Assembly (NCBI GenBank): GCA_036873135.1
Contig: JAPTYO010000008.1
Coordinates: forward strand, 868,001 to 932,000
Source of the DNA: Clarkia xantiana subsp. parviflora
Lineage: Eukaryota; Streptophyta; Magnoliopsida; Myrtales; Onagraceae
Direction of reading: 5' to 3'
DNA: 64,000 nucleotides
The translations under genes were made by a program, and so were the position numbers. This document shows positions 12,311 to 25,508 of this stretch, in pieces (within the stretch, counting starts at the first letter, position 1; every line of letters starts with the position of its first letter). The notes under the pieces were generated by a model, which worked only from the letters and a program-made list of their open reading frames with translations, did no database searches and had not been told where the DNA came from.

Positions 12311-12509
12311 TAAGAGGGTTTATCTGAGATTGGAGAAGGATAACGATTGCGCAGGTTTTGCAGAGTTTGTTAGTCCAGAACAGAATGAAGGAGACGATCG
12401 ATTCACCAAGATGCTTGGTTGTTACTTACGAGAAGAGGAAGCGGGTAATCTTTATATATAATATATATATTCATTTTGGGAAATTTATCATTTTTTATAT
12501 TTTCCTTTT

Positions 12510-13069
12510 GAGTTAATTAACAAATAGCTAGCTGAACTTTCGACAGAAGTGCAAATAACTAGCTGAACTTTTTTTTGGACCAAATAGCTAGCTGAACTTT
12601 TTAAAAGTAGCAATTAACTAGCTATGCTAATTTTTTGGTTAAAAACTAATAGAATTTCTAACATGAGGAACACATGATGACACATAACCAAAAAAATCCA
12701 CACGTCGTACACCATGATTGTTGAAGACGGTAGAGAACTGCTCATTCGAGAATTTCGTAAGATAAATTCGCCTCTAGGAAGCGAATTGATTCGGAGAAAA
12801 TAATATTGCAGTATTTCGGTAAAAAAAACGACATTCATCCAAAAGAAATACAGAATGTATATTTTGGTTACGGAAACATGTTAGCACCAATTTCAGTCGG
12901 CCAACTGCTATTCACGTGAGGAATTCCATTTATTTTTAACCAAAAAAATAACAAAGCTATATAATTGCTACTTTAAAGAAAGTCTAGCTAGCTGTTTGCT
13001 CTAAAAATAAGTTTAGCTACCTATCTGCACTTTGAAAGAAAGTTCAACTAGCTATTTGGTATTTAACCC
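12510..13069. mobile_element. Small Mutator-like element, 560 bp, phrase-type TIRs
   Basis: A 9-bp target duplication TTTCCTTTT flanks it (12501-12509 and 13070-13078). The left end GAGTTAATTAACAAATAGC pairs with the right end ...GCTATTTGGTATTTAACCC. The arms are built from iterated phrases containing TAGCTAGCTGAACTTT, present three to four times per arm with drift. It has no coding capacity. Confidence 0.82.
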
Positions 13070-13145
13070 TTTCCTTTTTTGTTATATTGGAAATCTGTGT
13101 TAATTGATTACATTTAGATTGCCAACATAATTAATTTACATCTAA

Positions 13146-13562
13146 GAGCATCCACAATGGTTTCATATAAATTTTATTCTTTAAAGTTGCCACGTAGACA
13201 TTTATGTACACTTTAAGTAATACGTAAATTTAAGACACACGTAAAAAATATTTTCTCTGCAATCGTATTACTTAAACATATTCCTTAAATATATCTTATT
13301 ATTAAATTTTCCAACAATCACCAATAAGATATTAGCATTAATTATAAAATGAATTAATTTATAATAAAAAATTGGTTACGTAATACATAGTGCATTACTT
13401 AAATTTAAGGAATGCTTTATGTAAAAACATAAATTTACGTGTGGGTCCCATCTTTAAGGAATGCTATGTAAAACCATTGTAGATAGTTTTTGTTGCTTTA
13501 CTTAAATAAACATGTAAGACCCACGTTTACGTAATCTTTACGTAATACCATTGTGGATGCTC
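13146..13562. mobile_element. Tourist-like (PIF/Harbinger) MITE, copy 1
   Basis: A 417-bp element has inverted ends GAGCATCCACAATGG and CCATTGTGGATGCTC and the 3-bp target duplication TAA (13143-13145 and 13563-13565). The TAA/TTA target is diagnostic of Tourist-type elements. A second, closely similar copy lies at 53754-54167. Confidence 0.88.
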
Positions 13563-13565
13563 TAA

Positions 13566-14851
13566 ATGTTGGGTTCTCTGATTTAGGAGAGTAATGCGTA
13601 TAATGGCTACAAATTTATAATAATTATTTACGATCAACTTCATTTTACTGAAATTCTATAATATTTAGTTTGAACAAGTTAATTTAATATATCACACATA
13701 AATCTAATTTAAAGAAATAAAATTCTGCTTGATAATAATAAGGAACAAGATAGCTATTTATGATGTTTGAAATTAATTATAAAATTTATGAGTTTAAATA
13801 CGTAATATTGTGTCACGTAACATAATTAATGATTCTACGTTTTAAAATACAATAGAAAATTAATGTCATTAAATAGTGTTATATAATTTAATATCTATAA
13901 AACATTTATTTCTTTTACTATATTATAATGTTATTACTTTTAAACATCATAATTAAATAATTTTTTATGATACTCTAATTTACAAAGTTTATTTTATATG
14001 AAAATCTTCTAAATAACATATAATATCATATATGTAGATTGTAGACTACTAGAACAAATTAATCGTCAATAAGATGTATGTGTTTTTTAATATAATAATA
14101 ATAATTACCCTAAATTGAATTTCCACTAAATGAAAGCTAATATAATATTTAATATAAGTTAGAATTCCAAGTAAAATGTGAATCAAGGTACAGAGTTTTT
14201 TTTTTCTTCCAAAATAAGATTTTATGCCATGTATTAATAAAAGAGATATAAACTAGTATATTTTATCTGACATAATTAATTATAAGTTAAAATAAAAAAG
14301 TAAAATTTCCTCTTTTGGCAAAAAAAACTAGTTTACTATTTTAAAAGTATATACACTTATTATACAGCTTTGGTTATTAATTGAATTAAAACTTAAGCAC
14401 GACCGACAAATGATACCTCATGAAATTGAAATAATCTCATTGATTTATTTTGTATTTTTTTATAATAAAAAATATAATATTGAAATCAAAGCACTATAGT
14501 TTTTTCTTCCTATATATACTTTAAGTGGTCATTTTATTTGAAGTAAAGAAAGTACGAATAACTTTATAATAATATATAATATAATTATAAAAAAATAATT
14601 TTTTTAATTATTATAATATATTAATTATTAAATTTCATAAAAAAATTATATATAATTAAAAGTTAACCGTGGCAACAAAAAAAAATCTTCTTACGTCTTC
14701 TTTTTATTTGTAATTAAAATGTACCGGCCAATTGTTTTTTTTTTTTTTTAATATCGGTATATGATTATCGTATTTAGGGAATAGATTCATACAATGAACA
14801 TAATAATAATAATAAACTGTGAAGTATTGAAAGTGATTTAGTAATTTCATA
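13566..14851. other. AT-rich intergenic DNA
   Basis: No gene, clear repeat unit or transposon end was recognised. Base composition is strongly AT throughout. Confidence 0.5.
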
Positions 14852-14860
14852 TATTTTTTT

Positions 14861-15397
14861 GGGTTAATAACTAAAAAACTGTCCAAGGTTTACCCTATGT
14901 TAAAATTAGGTGTCTGAAGTTTGAAATGTTAAAATGGACTGTCCCAAGTTTCATTTTTGTTGAAATTTGGTGTCTTTGTGCGTCTTTTCATCTTCATTCC
15001 ATCATTTTCATCAACCCACCAACCCACTCATAATCCATCACTCTTTACTTTTCACAAAATCGTCAAATTTCACCTAAAAATTGAACATTAAAAAAAAAGT
15101 TTCTAGAAGAGTGGTGTAGAGTCATTTTCCAAGGACAATAGAGCGAGATTTACTTGCCCGGATGTGACCAACTTTTTAGGTGACGGTCCCGGCAAGATGA
15201 CGAGAAGGGAGTGTGTATCAGAGCTCGAATTTGACAGACGGTTTCGTCGGAATTGACTTCTCTAAAGTAATCACACCGAGACACCAAATTTAAAAAAAAA
15301 AAAATGAAACTTGGGACAGTCCATTTTAACATTTCAAACTTCAGACACCTAATTTTAACATAGGGTAAACCTTGGACAGTTTTTTGGTTATTAACCC
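14861..15397. mobile_element. Small Mutator-like element, 537 bp
   Basis: Target duplication TATTTTTTT (14852-14860 and 15398-15406). Inverted arms of ~115 bases begin GGGTTAATAACTAAAAAACT and end mirrored in TTATTAACCC. The arms repeat two phrases ending in CCAAGTTT or GAAGTTTGAA. The middle (~14980-15285) is unrelated sequence without a convincing gene. The T-rich target duplication is the weakest of the set. Confidence 0.78.
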
Positions 15398-15588
15398 TAT
15401 TTTTTTAGTAGTAATTTTGTTATTTAGCTTATAAGTGAAGTAACCAGAAGTCAGATAGACAACTATTTAGTATTTACCATGTGATATGATAATTATGTTC
15501 AATATATTATATATACAGGGCAAGTTGAAGCGTAGTGATTGCGTTTGAGCATGCAAATTGCAAAGAACCACATGATGATGATTATAAC

Positions 15589-16203
15589 TAGGGATGGCAA
15601 CGGGGCGGGTCGGGGCGGGTTTTTGCAGCCCCGGACCCGCCCCGCGGGTCGGCCTGGCTGACCCGGCCCCGGCCAAATGGGCCTTTCGGGTCGGGTCGGG
15701 TCAACAATCCCGCGGGGCCCCGACCCGCCCCGTCATATGAACAATTTTTTTTTTTTAACTTTTCAATATTAAATACAATTTTTTTTTGTCAAAATATTAC
15801 ATTATATATAAATTCAAAACATAAATCTAACATCAATCAAATATAAACAACAAACACATCAAATTCATTACAAATACAAATTTAAATCCAAACACCAAAT
15901 TAACAAATCCTAATAATCTAAATATAAATCTATTTGGCCCATGTTATTTATATAGGTACTATATTAACCATATTTTTTTATTAAATGTTAGATCATAATA
16001 ACATAAAAAAAAAAAAAAATTATATACATATGGATTTCGGGGCGGATCTACGGGGCCCCGGGTCTCTAGACCCGGACCCGCCCCGACCCGAGCCCGACCC
16101 GCCCCGGACCCGACCCGTGACCCGCGGGTCAGCGGGTCGGCGGGTCAAAACCGGGTCGGGGCCCCGCGGGTCAGCGGGGCCCTGAGAACCGTTGCCATCC
16201 CTA
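15589..16203. mobile_element. hAT-type MITE with very GC-rich ends
   Basis: Termini TAGGGATGGCAACGG and CCGTTGCCATCCCTA with an 8-bp target duplication ATTATAAC (15581-15588 and 16204-16211) identify a hAT-class non-autonomous element of 615 bp. Both arms are rich in CGGGTC and GACCCG units, and the core is AT-rich. Reading frames through the arms are repeat artefacts. Confidence 0.88.
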
Positions 16204-16297
16204 ATTATAACCAAAGCAATTAACTTGAGTGATATACTTAATTAATTGTTTTGATAATGCGTGTTTATTTACCTCTAAGTGAAAATTATTAATATAA

Positions 16298-16899
16298 ATG
16301 TTAAAATGTATCACATGTTTAATCAGTGTTGACTTTTTGTGTCATATGTTTTATTTTGTAGCCTTTTGGTATCATACGTTTGTATTTTTTAGACTTTTGG
16401 TGCATCTGTTAGTCAACGGTTAAGTTTGACCGTTAAATACTTTTATTTTGTTCAATTTATTCATTTGGTTTATACACCTAACTTTTGATTTTTGCAATTT
16501 AATTACTGAAAAAATTCAATTGGACCCTAGGGTCAATTGGGCGGGCGACCCAAGTCGTGGTCCGACTCAGCCATGAGTTGCACCATGATGGGTCAATCGG
16601 ACCCAAGAGTTTAATAGGGTCAATTGAACCATTGGATCCAATTGACCCAACCGTGGTACGACTCATGACTGGGTCGGACCATAGCTATGTCAATTGGACC
16701 TTAGGGTCCAATTGAGTTTTTTGGGACTAAATTGCAAAAAATTAAAGTTAGGTGTATAAATTGGATGACTAATTTGAACAAAATAAATTAATTAATGGTC
16801 AAACTTAACAGTTGACTAATAAATGCATCAAAAGCCTACAAAATGCAAACGTATGGTACCAAAAGCCTACACATATAGCACCAAAAGATCATTCAACCC
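16298..16899. mobile_element. Small Mutator-like element, 602 bp
   Basis: Target duplication TTAATATAA (16289-16297 and 16900-16908). The right end is ...CATTCAACCC; the left end starts ATGTTAAAATGTATC, a decayed form of the GGGTTAAATG end. The arms share the block TCTGTTAGTCAACGGTTAAG and TTTTGGTACCA-type phrases with the elements at ~38.1, 44.6 and 56.6 kb. The centre holds repeated GACCCTAGGGTC-type palindromes. Confidence 0.78.
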
Positions 16900-17094
16900 T
16901 TAATATAATTAGGAAAAATCCAAGAAAAATTTATATATGAATTATCTTTACATATAAAAATATTACAAATAACACATATAATATTATATATTTCTAACTT
17001 TTGTTTATATATATATATTATGAATAACTTATGTATATCACAATTTAATTAATATTCTTTTAATATAGAACTAATAATTATAATAAGGAAAATA

Positions 17095-17640
17095 AAGTAA
17101 AATGTGTTACGAAAGTAGAGAGTAACAGAAGAGAGAACTTGATGGTGATCTTATTATCACACATAGGGGGTCATTATATATGAATTACATAGACTTGGGG
17201 AGCAAGAAATATATCTACATAATGTCTACTGATAATAATGTTTAAATATAATATCTACCTTGTAGATAATAAACATCCACTATAGATACATTCATAACAC
17301 TCCCCTTTGGATGTTCGTAAATGAATCGTGACTCGTTAGAACCTTACTAGAAAAAATCTATTGGGATAAAAATCTAGTGAATGAAAAAGAGTACACAATT
17401 ATGGATCCCTTTTGTAAGCTGCCTCGTTAAAAACCTTACTAGGAAAACACGGTGGGATAAACCATTGGTTAAGGGAAAAAGAAAAAGAGTGCAGCAGTGT
17501 AGATTCCCCCCTGATGTTGACATAATTTCATTAAGTCGAAGCAATTCAGTATTGTTCACCAATCTTCAAATTTCGCGGTCGGTAAACCTTCAGTAATAAA
17601 TCTGCACATACTTATTGGATGATATGTTGCCTTCTTCTCA
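17095..17640. mobile_element. Retrotransposon LTR-like fragment
   Basis: The stretch includes CCTCGTTAAAAACCTTACTA, then GGTGGGATAAACC and GGGAAAAAGAAAAAGAGTGCA, and earlier AACACTCCCCTTTGGATG; such text is characteristic of plant Copia-type LTRs. The part 17095-17300 has a diverged relative at ~52845-53110. No gag-pol was found beside it, so it is a fragment or solo LTR. Confidence 0.5.
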
Positions 17641-17667
17641 ACATCGTGGATGAAGAATAACTTGAAA

Positions 17668-17669
<2 letters not shown>

Positions 17670-17738
<69 letters not shown>
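17670..17738. repeat. (TA)n microsatellite, ~69 bp
   Basis: A perfect TA dinucleotide run directly follows the LTR-like fragment. Confidence 0.95.
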
Positions 17739-17740
<2 letters not shown>

Positions 17741-18445
17741 GCTGGCTAGATATATTATGTTATATATAAACTTTTGTTAAGTTATATGTCTTATAAATAT
17801 TTTTGCACTTAAATATTTTGTCAAAGTAATGTATATATAATATCAAATTAAAATTCTAATATAAACATTCTCACCAATATATTAATTATATGGAAATGTA
17901 ATTTTGTATTAATTAGTCATGGTTTGATTTAAAAATTATAAAAACAATTAATATATGTAGTAATATTATTTATAATATAAACTCGGGTGTAGTTTATAAT
18001 TTTGCAAAAACTAATGTGTGTAGTATAACTTATAATATAAAAAATAAATTTAATTTATATTTTTTTAAATAAATAAATAAATGTGATATTTATTTTTTAA
18101 GACATTTTATTATTTTGTGTTAGTAACCTTCTTGACAATTTACAAGTTAAAATGATTAAATTATTTTCTAAGGTATTATAACAAACTTTCCTTGTTTTAT
18201 TTTAAATTACTATTTTTAGTATGCGTGACCATTCCGCAGTGTGATATAAGAATTTTCCGGTGAACAGTCGGAGTTTGGGTAATGCCGAAAAGTCAAACGT
18301 TTTCGATGCGTTGGGCAAATTTTGGAGGTTTTTTTTTAATCGACAGGGTATCAAGAGAACATTGTTTACAACATATTTGTTTCCCACTTGAAAATTACTC
18401 TAATTGTCAGTAATACTGAAGAGATGGAGGTGCAAAGTTGCAATC

Positions 18446-19174
18446 AAGGTTGTTAGGATCGGGATCCTAACTAGGATCGTTTTAGTGTGGAATCAGAACG
18501 TTCGTAGAATCAGATCATGGATCATAAGATCCTTCAAGAGTTATAAATTAGCATAGGAATAATAAATAAATAAATTTATATGATATACTATGCTATACTA
18601 TATAAATATATGTATATAAATTTACTATTTATCAAGTAAATAAATAAAATCCATACAAAATTCTTTAATATATGAACTAATTTATAAAAATTATATTCGA
18701 TATAAAATATTAAATAATTTTATCAAAAATAAAAATACATTAAATCGTATAATAGTTAACGTGATAAATGGTTATGATTAATTATAACATACATCTCTAA
18801 TTCGGTATATGTTTCTCAATTTTAGTAATGATATAAATATAGAAGAATATGTTAAGATATGATGAACAACTTGTCCCTATGAAGTTTTAAAATAAATCTA
18901 AAATCAATTTTAAAGTTGAAGAAAAATCAATTTTGTTACCCTAAATTTATAGATATATATTAGAGAGATTAACTTTCTTAATTCGAAATTGATTCTCGAC
19001 TTCATCTTACTATGAATGATTTTATGTTAACTGAATTATAGAATCGTATAATCATTTTACTTAAATGGGGTCGTAGAATTGTAAAATTCTATCGGAACCA
19101 TAATTCTTAAAGATCTAAAATTCTGAAAGTATTTTACTTTATGGTTGGAATCGGAATCGGAATCTGACAACCTT
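18446..19174. mobile_element. Mutator-like element, 729 bp, AAGGTTGT ends
   Basis: A 9-bp target duplication GTTGCAATC (18437-18445 and 19175-19183) flanks inverted ends AAGGTTGTTAGGATCGG and CCGATTCCGATTC-type sequence ending CTGACAACCTT. The interior is AT-rich with repeated AGAATCGTA-like words and no gene. A diverged relative lies at ~52.1-52.8 kb. Confidence 0.75.
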
Positions 19175-19183
19175 GTTGCAATC

Positions 19184-19563
19184 TAAGTTTAGGGTGAAAG
19201 ATGCTCCAAGATAAAGTATGTGCATAATCTATTTATCAGTGAGATATTCTAAATTTCAGAATCTATTCTATTTTTTGTTTCCCGCACTTAATTTCCGTCG
19301 CATGATTCCCGGGAACTACCGTCACGCCACTATCGGACCCATTATCTGCTGCATTTACACCACAATAGGCATCAAATCTCATCCAATCAATGAGTACCCC
19401 GGATCTTCATCGTATTCGTGCCCACAAAATAATACCGCACCTGATAACACTCGTCTATTAATGACCCCACTCTCTTCATCGCACTCTGTCCACTTCCTCT
19501 GAAGTAACAACTATAAAGCCTTTCGATCAATTCCGGATGAACTCAAATCCGGCTTGACCGGGA
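19184..19563. promoter_or_regulatory. Upstream region of the S40 gene
   Basis: This 380-base stretch between the transposon and the S40 ATG must contain the proximal promoter and leader. It is less AT-rich than its surroundings. No specific cis-element can be assigned with confidence. Confidence 0.4.
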
Positions 19564-20268
19564 ATGGACGTCAGCGGATCAGTCCGGCCACCGCAGGTGA
19601 AATCCGTCGCCATCACCGAACGACGCCTCCTCGGCGATCTCCTGTCGCCACCGCCCAGCGACTCCGGCAGCTCCAGCTCCACCTCTACCACCAGCGACGA
19701 ACTTACAGAGGACGATGTTTTCTGGATAGACGATCTCGTAACCGCCGATTTCCACGAAACCAACGACGATAAACTGTCCTATTCGTCTGCTCCATCGTCT
19801 TCCTCCTCTCTGCATCGCAACAGTCGGATTGTGCCTCCGTTCGGCTCTACAGAGAGCTTCGGCATTCTAGCTGCGCTGTCTGATTATGACAAGCGATCCG
19901 TTCACAGCGTCAAAGCGTCGATCGTGGCCTCATCGCGGATGATTCCGAAGTCAGCTCAGGAGCGTCTGATTTACCGATCGGCTTCTTCTTTCTCTGCTGC
20001 TTCCACGGGAAAGTATCAATCGGCGCCGGTTAAGGTGCCGATGATGCCGAAGGTGATGATCGGGACTGGAAGGCTTGAGTTTGGTGACGAGGATGACAGA
20101 GATGACATGATGCTGCCGCCGCATGAAATAGTTGCAAGGACGATGCAGAGATCGCACTCACAGATCGCAGCCTACTCCGTGCTGGAAGGAGCTGGAAGGA
20201 CGCTGAAGGGGAGGGATCTGCGCCAGGTTCGAAATGCTGTTTGGCGTAGAACAGGTTTTCTCGACTGA
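19564..20268 (+). CDS. Senescence regulator S40 family protein (DUF584)
   Basis: A single exon encodes 234 residues. The signature of the family is the C-terminal block GRTLKGRDLRQVRNAVWRRT followed by GFLD at the stop, with VPPHEIVAR-like text (LPPHEIVARTMQRS) ahead of it. The N-terminal half is serine-rich and acidic, with EDDVFWIDD. S40 proteins are small nuclear proteins linked to leaf senescence and to dark, hormone and pathogen responses; molecular function is poorly known. The ATG at 19564 gives the usual family length, and an intronless gene is normal for S40. Neighbours are transcribed independently. Confidence 0.9.
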   Translation: MDVSGSVRPPQVKSVAITERRLLGDLLSPPPSDSGSSSSTSTTSDELTEDDVFWIDDLVTADFHETNDDKLSYSSAPSSSSSLHRNSRIVPPFGSTESFGILAALSDYDKRSVHSVKASIVASSRMIPKSAQERLIYRSASSFSAASTGKYQSAPVKVPMMPKVMIGTGRLEFGDEDDRDDMMLPPHEIVARTMQRSHSQIAAYSVLEGAGRTLKGRDLRQVRNAVWRRTGFLD

Positions 20269-20799
20269 TCATGCCGCTTTCTGCAATTATCATGAGATGA
20301 ATTCCGCCATGGTTGGTTAATCATTTTGTCTTATCTGTGAGAAACAAGCCCTTTCGGACTAGTAGGTAAAAGTATCGAGTTGATACATTTTGGATATGAA
20401 TGAATAACCTCAATTTTGTCTTCTCAGTTTGCTTGTTTTCTGGTTGGAAAATGCTGGTTGAAGATCAAGTTAAAAGAAATCGGAACTCCGTTCAAATTGG
20501 TGATGTTAAATTTGAACTTTTCAGCTTGCTGCGGTGGTTCAGACTTAAGTTTCATAAACTCTGTACTTTCACACTGCCCTATACCAATATCGCAATTTGC
20601 CAACAAAATTCAGGACAGCGCATGAAAAATCGATGTTAAATATCGGCCCTGATTCAAAAACAAAACCCTCACATTGTGAAAATGCGCCTATGGAAGAAAC
20701 ATTAGACATGATTCGATCCCCAACTAATACTGAACTAACTAATTGAACTTCTGGTCAGGTGCCGCCAGCAACTTGGGGATTCATCCAAAAACGTGTTTC
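20269..20799. other. Convergent intergenic region between S40 and nicalin genes
   Basis: The two flanking genes converge here, so the stretch should contain both 3' untranslated regions. No additional gene was recognised. Confidence 0.5.
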
Positions 20800-23700
20800 T
20801 TAAGCGCTTTTTGTTTTGCGAGGAGAGGGAGGTCGCCTAAATATACTGATGAGATCATCAAGTCCCTGTAGATCAGCAGCAAGGTTATACTATACCATAG
20901 TACCAAGTGATGAAAAACATATACAAAAAGATGTAAAAAAGGAGGAACTTACCCTAGTGGCGATGACAAGAAAACTAAACAACACTATCAGATACGATCC
21001 CAACCCTAGAAGCAACAGCAAGTCAAATGTCACACTAGCAACCTGCAGATATAAAACAACCAAATCCAGATTTAATTTTCAAACATAGAATAGAATCACA
21101 AGCATATTCAGACAAAATCATAGTGAGGACAGTAAAGAAGCACCTGGTATATGTTGAGAGTGGCTTTGATGGAATTGTAGAATGTGAAGGTTCCATCAAG
21201 TGGCTCGGTTTGTACTGTCACTTGGTCAGTATGATCGGATAACTCCTGACGAAACATAAATGAAAGTGAGCACATCCTGAAATGTATGACAGCAAAGCAC
21301 GAATGCTGCAGGATATAATAGAACCTTTTTCAGAGCCATCACAAGAGGATCATTCTTTGAAAGAAAGGGTGCCACTCGAGGTGTTCTTGATAAAACATCC
21401 AACCAGCTTCTTATGTAGGAAGGATTAACAGCCAAGCTACTGCCATCAGCAAATATTTGAATCTTCTTTCCCTCATGCCCGTAAATATGCCTCTGCGTTG
21501 GAGTATACAGCAATGTTAATAGCAATGATGCATAACTAGGGTAGCACCAGCTTTCTTGACATAACATGCTTGGTACTGGTAGTCTTATCCATATATACTT
21601 GAAAAACTATCCACCCCGATTCAATATTTGGAAAAGAAAGAAGATACAAAATACCTAACTTGGACTGGGATGGCATCAGATTTTTCTACCCAACAACATG
21701 TTTCACTAAAGTCCAACAGGTGGCGATTGCATATTTTGAAAGCCATAATATGTTTGAAAAAGAACAAATCTTAGGCAAATGGCTTCCTAATTCATAGGAA
21801 CAATTGCATAATGCATATTGGATTTAGCATATACATCATATCCTACTCTGGACTGATCTTTAGAAAATGGGAAACTGTAATACATCATTTGACAAGTGTA
21901 ACTGATCAGTTCACACACTTACCGCGAGACTTTCTGCAACTAACTTGACACTCTTGAGGACTGCATCCTCCTTCACGAAATTCCTGCACATAACCTAGAC
22001 TCTGAGTGAAAGGACCAGCTAACATGCAAAATGATTTAGAATCGGAGAAATCATTACATGCGGTCAGATAAGCCTCCTGTTCTTTCAAACAACCCAGGAG
22101 CGCGTTGTAGTTGAGAAAGGGTTGCAGAAGTGATTCTAAGCCTTGAAAATTGTTCGTGCTCCCAAGCAACCTATAAAAAGGTCGAAAATTTTGTTAGGAG
22201 TACAATAGTAAATTTCAAAGCATAGCAACGCAGCCATGCTTATAAACTTTACCAGGAGAAGACCAGCTTACTCGAGAATCTGATATGTTTATCTTCTTGT
22301 GTTTCAGACCCACTTTAATGTCTAATTCTTCTGCTACATTAGATAAACCCTACAAAAAAATTACATAATGCTCATCAATCAGAGTAAAGCTACTTGAAAA
22401 GTTATACAGTTAAAGATTTTTAACAGCATACCTCAAAGATTTGCTTGATGTAAGCATTCTCTGGGGGCTTGGAAACATGAAGAAATAGTTCATTGTTTCC
22501 TGAGCCGATACTATTCAAGCAGATAGCATAGTCAATGGACTCCCGCATCCGTTGATCTAAACTTCGTAGCCACTAAAAATGGCATATGATTAAGGAGCAG
22601 AAAAATAACAATAATAGTGTTTACACTTTACATTTTAGGTGAATTAACTAAAAAGAGCTTAGCTCACAGCACCAAGTACCTTGTGAGTTCCATTGTAGTT
22701 ATACGGTCCTCCAGATGTCAGTCCGAAAAGTAAGTTGTACCTTCCTCTTGTCTTAGGATTTGAGTACAATAGAGAAAATAGCCTAGATATCTCTAGTAGT
22801 GCCACAACACCACTTCCGCTGCTATCAGATCCAACAGATAGTGCCTAAATGATAAAATTTGGTCTTTCAAATAACTAAACAGTGCATATACTGTTTATAA
22901 TAGAATAGAATTAGAGCTACCTACAGGAGTGGCTCCAAATGTATCGTAAGATGCTACAATGGCAATAGTTGGAAGTTGACTAGTATCCCCTTCAGGTTTT
23001 AATCCTGGCAACCATCCCTGTTACCACTTAAAATATCCAGATTCAGATACTGCTCAAGAAAGAAGTAGTCGAATAAATATGCAAGCTTGGGAAACGGTTG
23101 AACAAAAAAAGTATAATATTGGAACATGAAGTTAATAAATTCACACACACGACGATATGCTAGAAGAACAATTACAGGAGGTATGTGATGGAATCAACAA
23201 AGTAACCTCCAACATTGGAGCTTACCAGCTTATTAATCACCATAAATATCATTCGCATTGTAAGACCTAGTAACCCCTATGAATCAAGTGAGAATATGGA
23301 TGCAACAGCTGTAGAACATGCCAACAAATTGCTCCCAAAAGAGTAGTTTGCAAACACGGGATTGTAAAAACAAGTTCTGGTCAATGCAGACAGAGACAAA
23401 ATCAAATTACCTCCACTGACAACTTAAACAAGTTAACACTTTTCTGTTGAATACTTGACATGTGATATTATCGATCACGGAGAATAATAATAAAATAAAG
23501 AGGAAATGTAATTTCACAGATGAGAAGCTATTCCACTAACTTTTCCATCACTTCAATTTATAGAAAGTAGTGACTATTCGGACCTGGATATTCGTGAGTA
23601 TCGGAGATGCAACTTTCTTGGGTTGAGCCGTCGAGACTACAATTTTATATCTGATCAAATTCATGAAGAACTTATGTCAGATGCCACAAGTAGTCTTGAT

Positions 23701-25508
23701 ACATAAAGAAGAAATGCGCAAAAGTGAGCAAAAACACAAACCAGCAGATAGTAGAAGTATACCAGCAAGAATAGCAATACTTATTACTTAATATTATTTG
23801 TAGTATTGGTCAGACAAACTCACCCTCCTGTTGTTGCTGAAGCTGGCAGACCAGTGGCATCATGTCTCTTGATATCCTCTAAAACAGCATTGATATTGTC
23901 ATCCTCGAAAGCAAAATAGACAGGGTACTGCACAATCCACCAATGTTACAATAACTTATCAGCAGTGTAACTGGAACAGAGAGGCTACTCGGACAGAAAA
24001 CGAAATAGAAAGAAAAGCCTCGGAGTAACTGTTCTTTTTAAATTTCTTACAAGTATATATTAACCAAAAAAAAAAATTACAGCATTTATAGACTGTTTCA
24101 CTTTGAAATAAACGAAAGAAGAAAGCTGCTACTTGCTAGATGTTTTCGATAAGTTAAACGAGTGCTGGTTAGAGTAAACTGTTGTTCAACCATTAATTAG
24201 CTCTACAGAAGTATATTAAAACCAAAATTTCCAGTATTAGATACTCATGGACACAAGCCACAAGAGTATGATGCCCTCAATGGAGGAGAATGTAAAGCAA
24301 AGCTGGATTTACATGAAGAATAGCAGATAAGAAGAGCATGAAACTTCTACATTGCCTTAGATGAGAACACAAATGTAGGCTATCTCTTTGCAGATTGCAG
24401 CTACCATCAACAACTCTAGGTTGATTAAGGCTTAAGCCACCATCTGATAACTAGTTTCCAAGTATTAGTAAAATCAAACATGAACAATCTTCCATGTATA
24501 ACCGTATAGGCAGAACGTAAGCCCTTATAATTGGTCAAATGGTTAGAAAGAAAATCAAATTGGAATGGGATTATTCATGCTTACAGGCAAGTCCATATGT
24601 ATAAGTGACTGTTCTAAATTGTGCAGAAGGTCCTTCAAATGCTCATCGGGCTGGCTACTATCATCACTTCCTTCTTTAATGTCAAATCTGAATATTGGAG
24701 GAAGTAGAAACAATAATCCGCCAAATGGATGTCTCTTACGAACGTATTCTGCCATGTATCAGAATAACATCAGTTTGCATAAGGACAGATGAGTATAGAT
24801 TCTATGGAAGAGCATCAATTTGGGATATGACCATTACAAGGAAGATCACACAGACTGTGGCTCTTAGATCAAATTGCAACAGTAAACAGAACTTTAAAAA
24901 ATAAGACAGCGCATGATGTTTGCCACAAATTCGTTGGATCACTGCCTGTTCGAACGTCACTATCTATAGAGAGTCCTTATCTGAAAGCTAAGTACCTAAA
25001 GTTATAAGTTCATTAACTTCAAAACTGTTTAGGGATTCACATCAATAACTGTAATCCCTCTTGCTTGAAAAAATCAGCTTACACAAGCAAGAAAGACCAT
25101 CGTGCAGCAGATGACAAACCATGTTCCGGCAAAGAATTAAGCAGCTGCATCATTCAGCCAGAGCGGAGAGGCTCAAGCAAAACTAATTTCATCTATCTAC
25201 AGAGTCAAAGGGCAGTCAGAGCACCTACCTTCTATGAAACTCATCTCCAAGTCTCGAAGTGGAATGATAATTACAGCGCGTGAGAGATCAGTACCGCCAG
25301 GGAAGTCCATCGAGGTTGCGTGGTGATTGAGGCTGGCAAGGCGAGATCCAAATGGCACGCCGGAGATGTCGTACTGGATTAGACGGTAGACGTCGACGAC
25401 GGTGGCGGCGTCACAGAGCTCAACGCAGGCCACCAGCATGAAGACGACGGCAATGACGGAGGAGATGGACTGGAGCATTTCCCGCTGGTCATGCTGGTTC
25501 GACGTCAT
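20800..25508 (-). CDS. Nicalin-like ER membrane protein (nicastrin/M28 peptidase-like)
   Basis: A multi-exon gene, ATG at 25508 and stop at 20800-20802. Exon 1 (25508-25229) encodes a hydrophobic N-terminal segment (SSVIAVVFMLVACVELCDAA) and VYRLIQYDISGVPFGSRLA. Further exons include 24748-24585 (GGLLFLLPPIFRFDIKEG), ~23931-23824, ~23648-23585, ~23020-22925, ~22843-22680, ~22573-22433 and ~21494-21319. Family landmarks are PTIAIVASYDTFGATPALSV, SDSSGSGVVALLEISRLFS and GPYNYNGTHKWLRSLD, in an M28-like fold. A second membrane span (LLLLLGLGSYLIVLFSFLVI) lies just before the C-terminus, which ends RRPPSPRKTKSA. Nicalin works in the ER membrane with NOMO-type partners in membrane-protein assembly; it is not expected to be an active peptidase. 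A 74-base intron near 22064-21991 can look like a frameshift but is bounded by GT-AG. Confidence 0.9.

Noticed and set aside
16020..16214. Proline/arginine/glycine-rich frames at ~15.5-15.7 and 16.0-16.2 kb
   Set aside because: They lie in the CGGGTC repeat arms of a hAT MITE and reflect repeat composition.
21906..22169. Apparent frameshift in the nicalin gene
   Set aside because: A 74-base intron with GT-AG ends restores the family sequence on both sides, so the gene is intact there.
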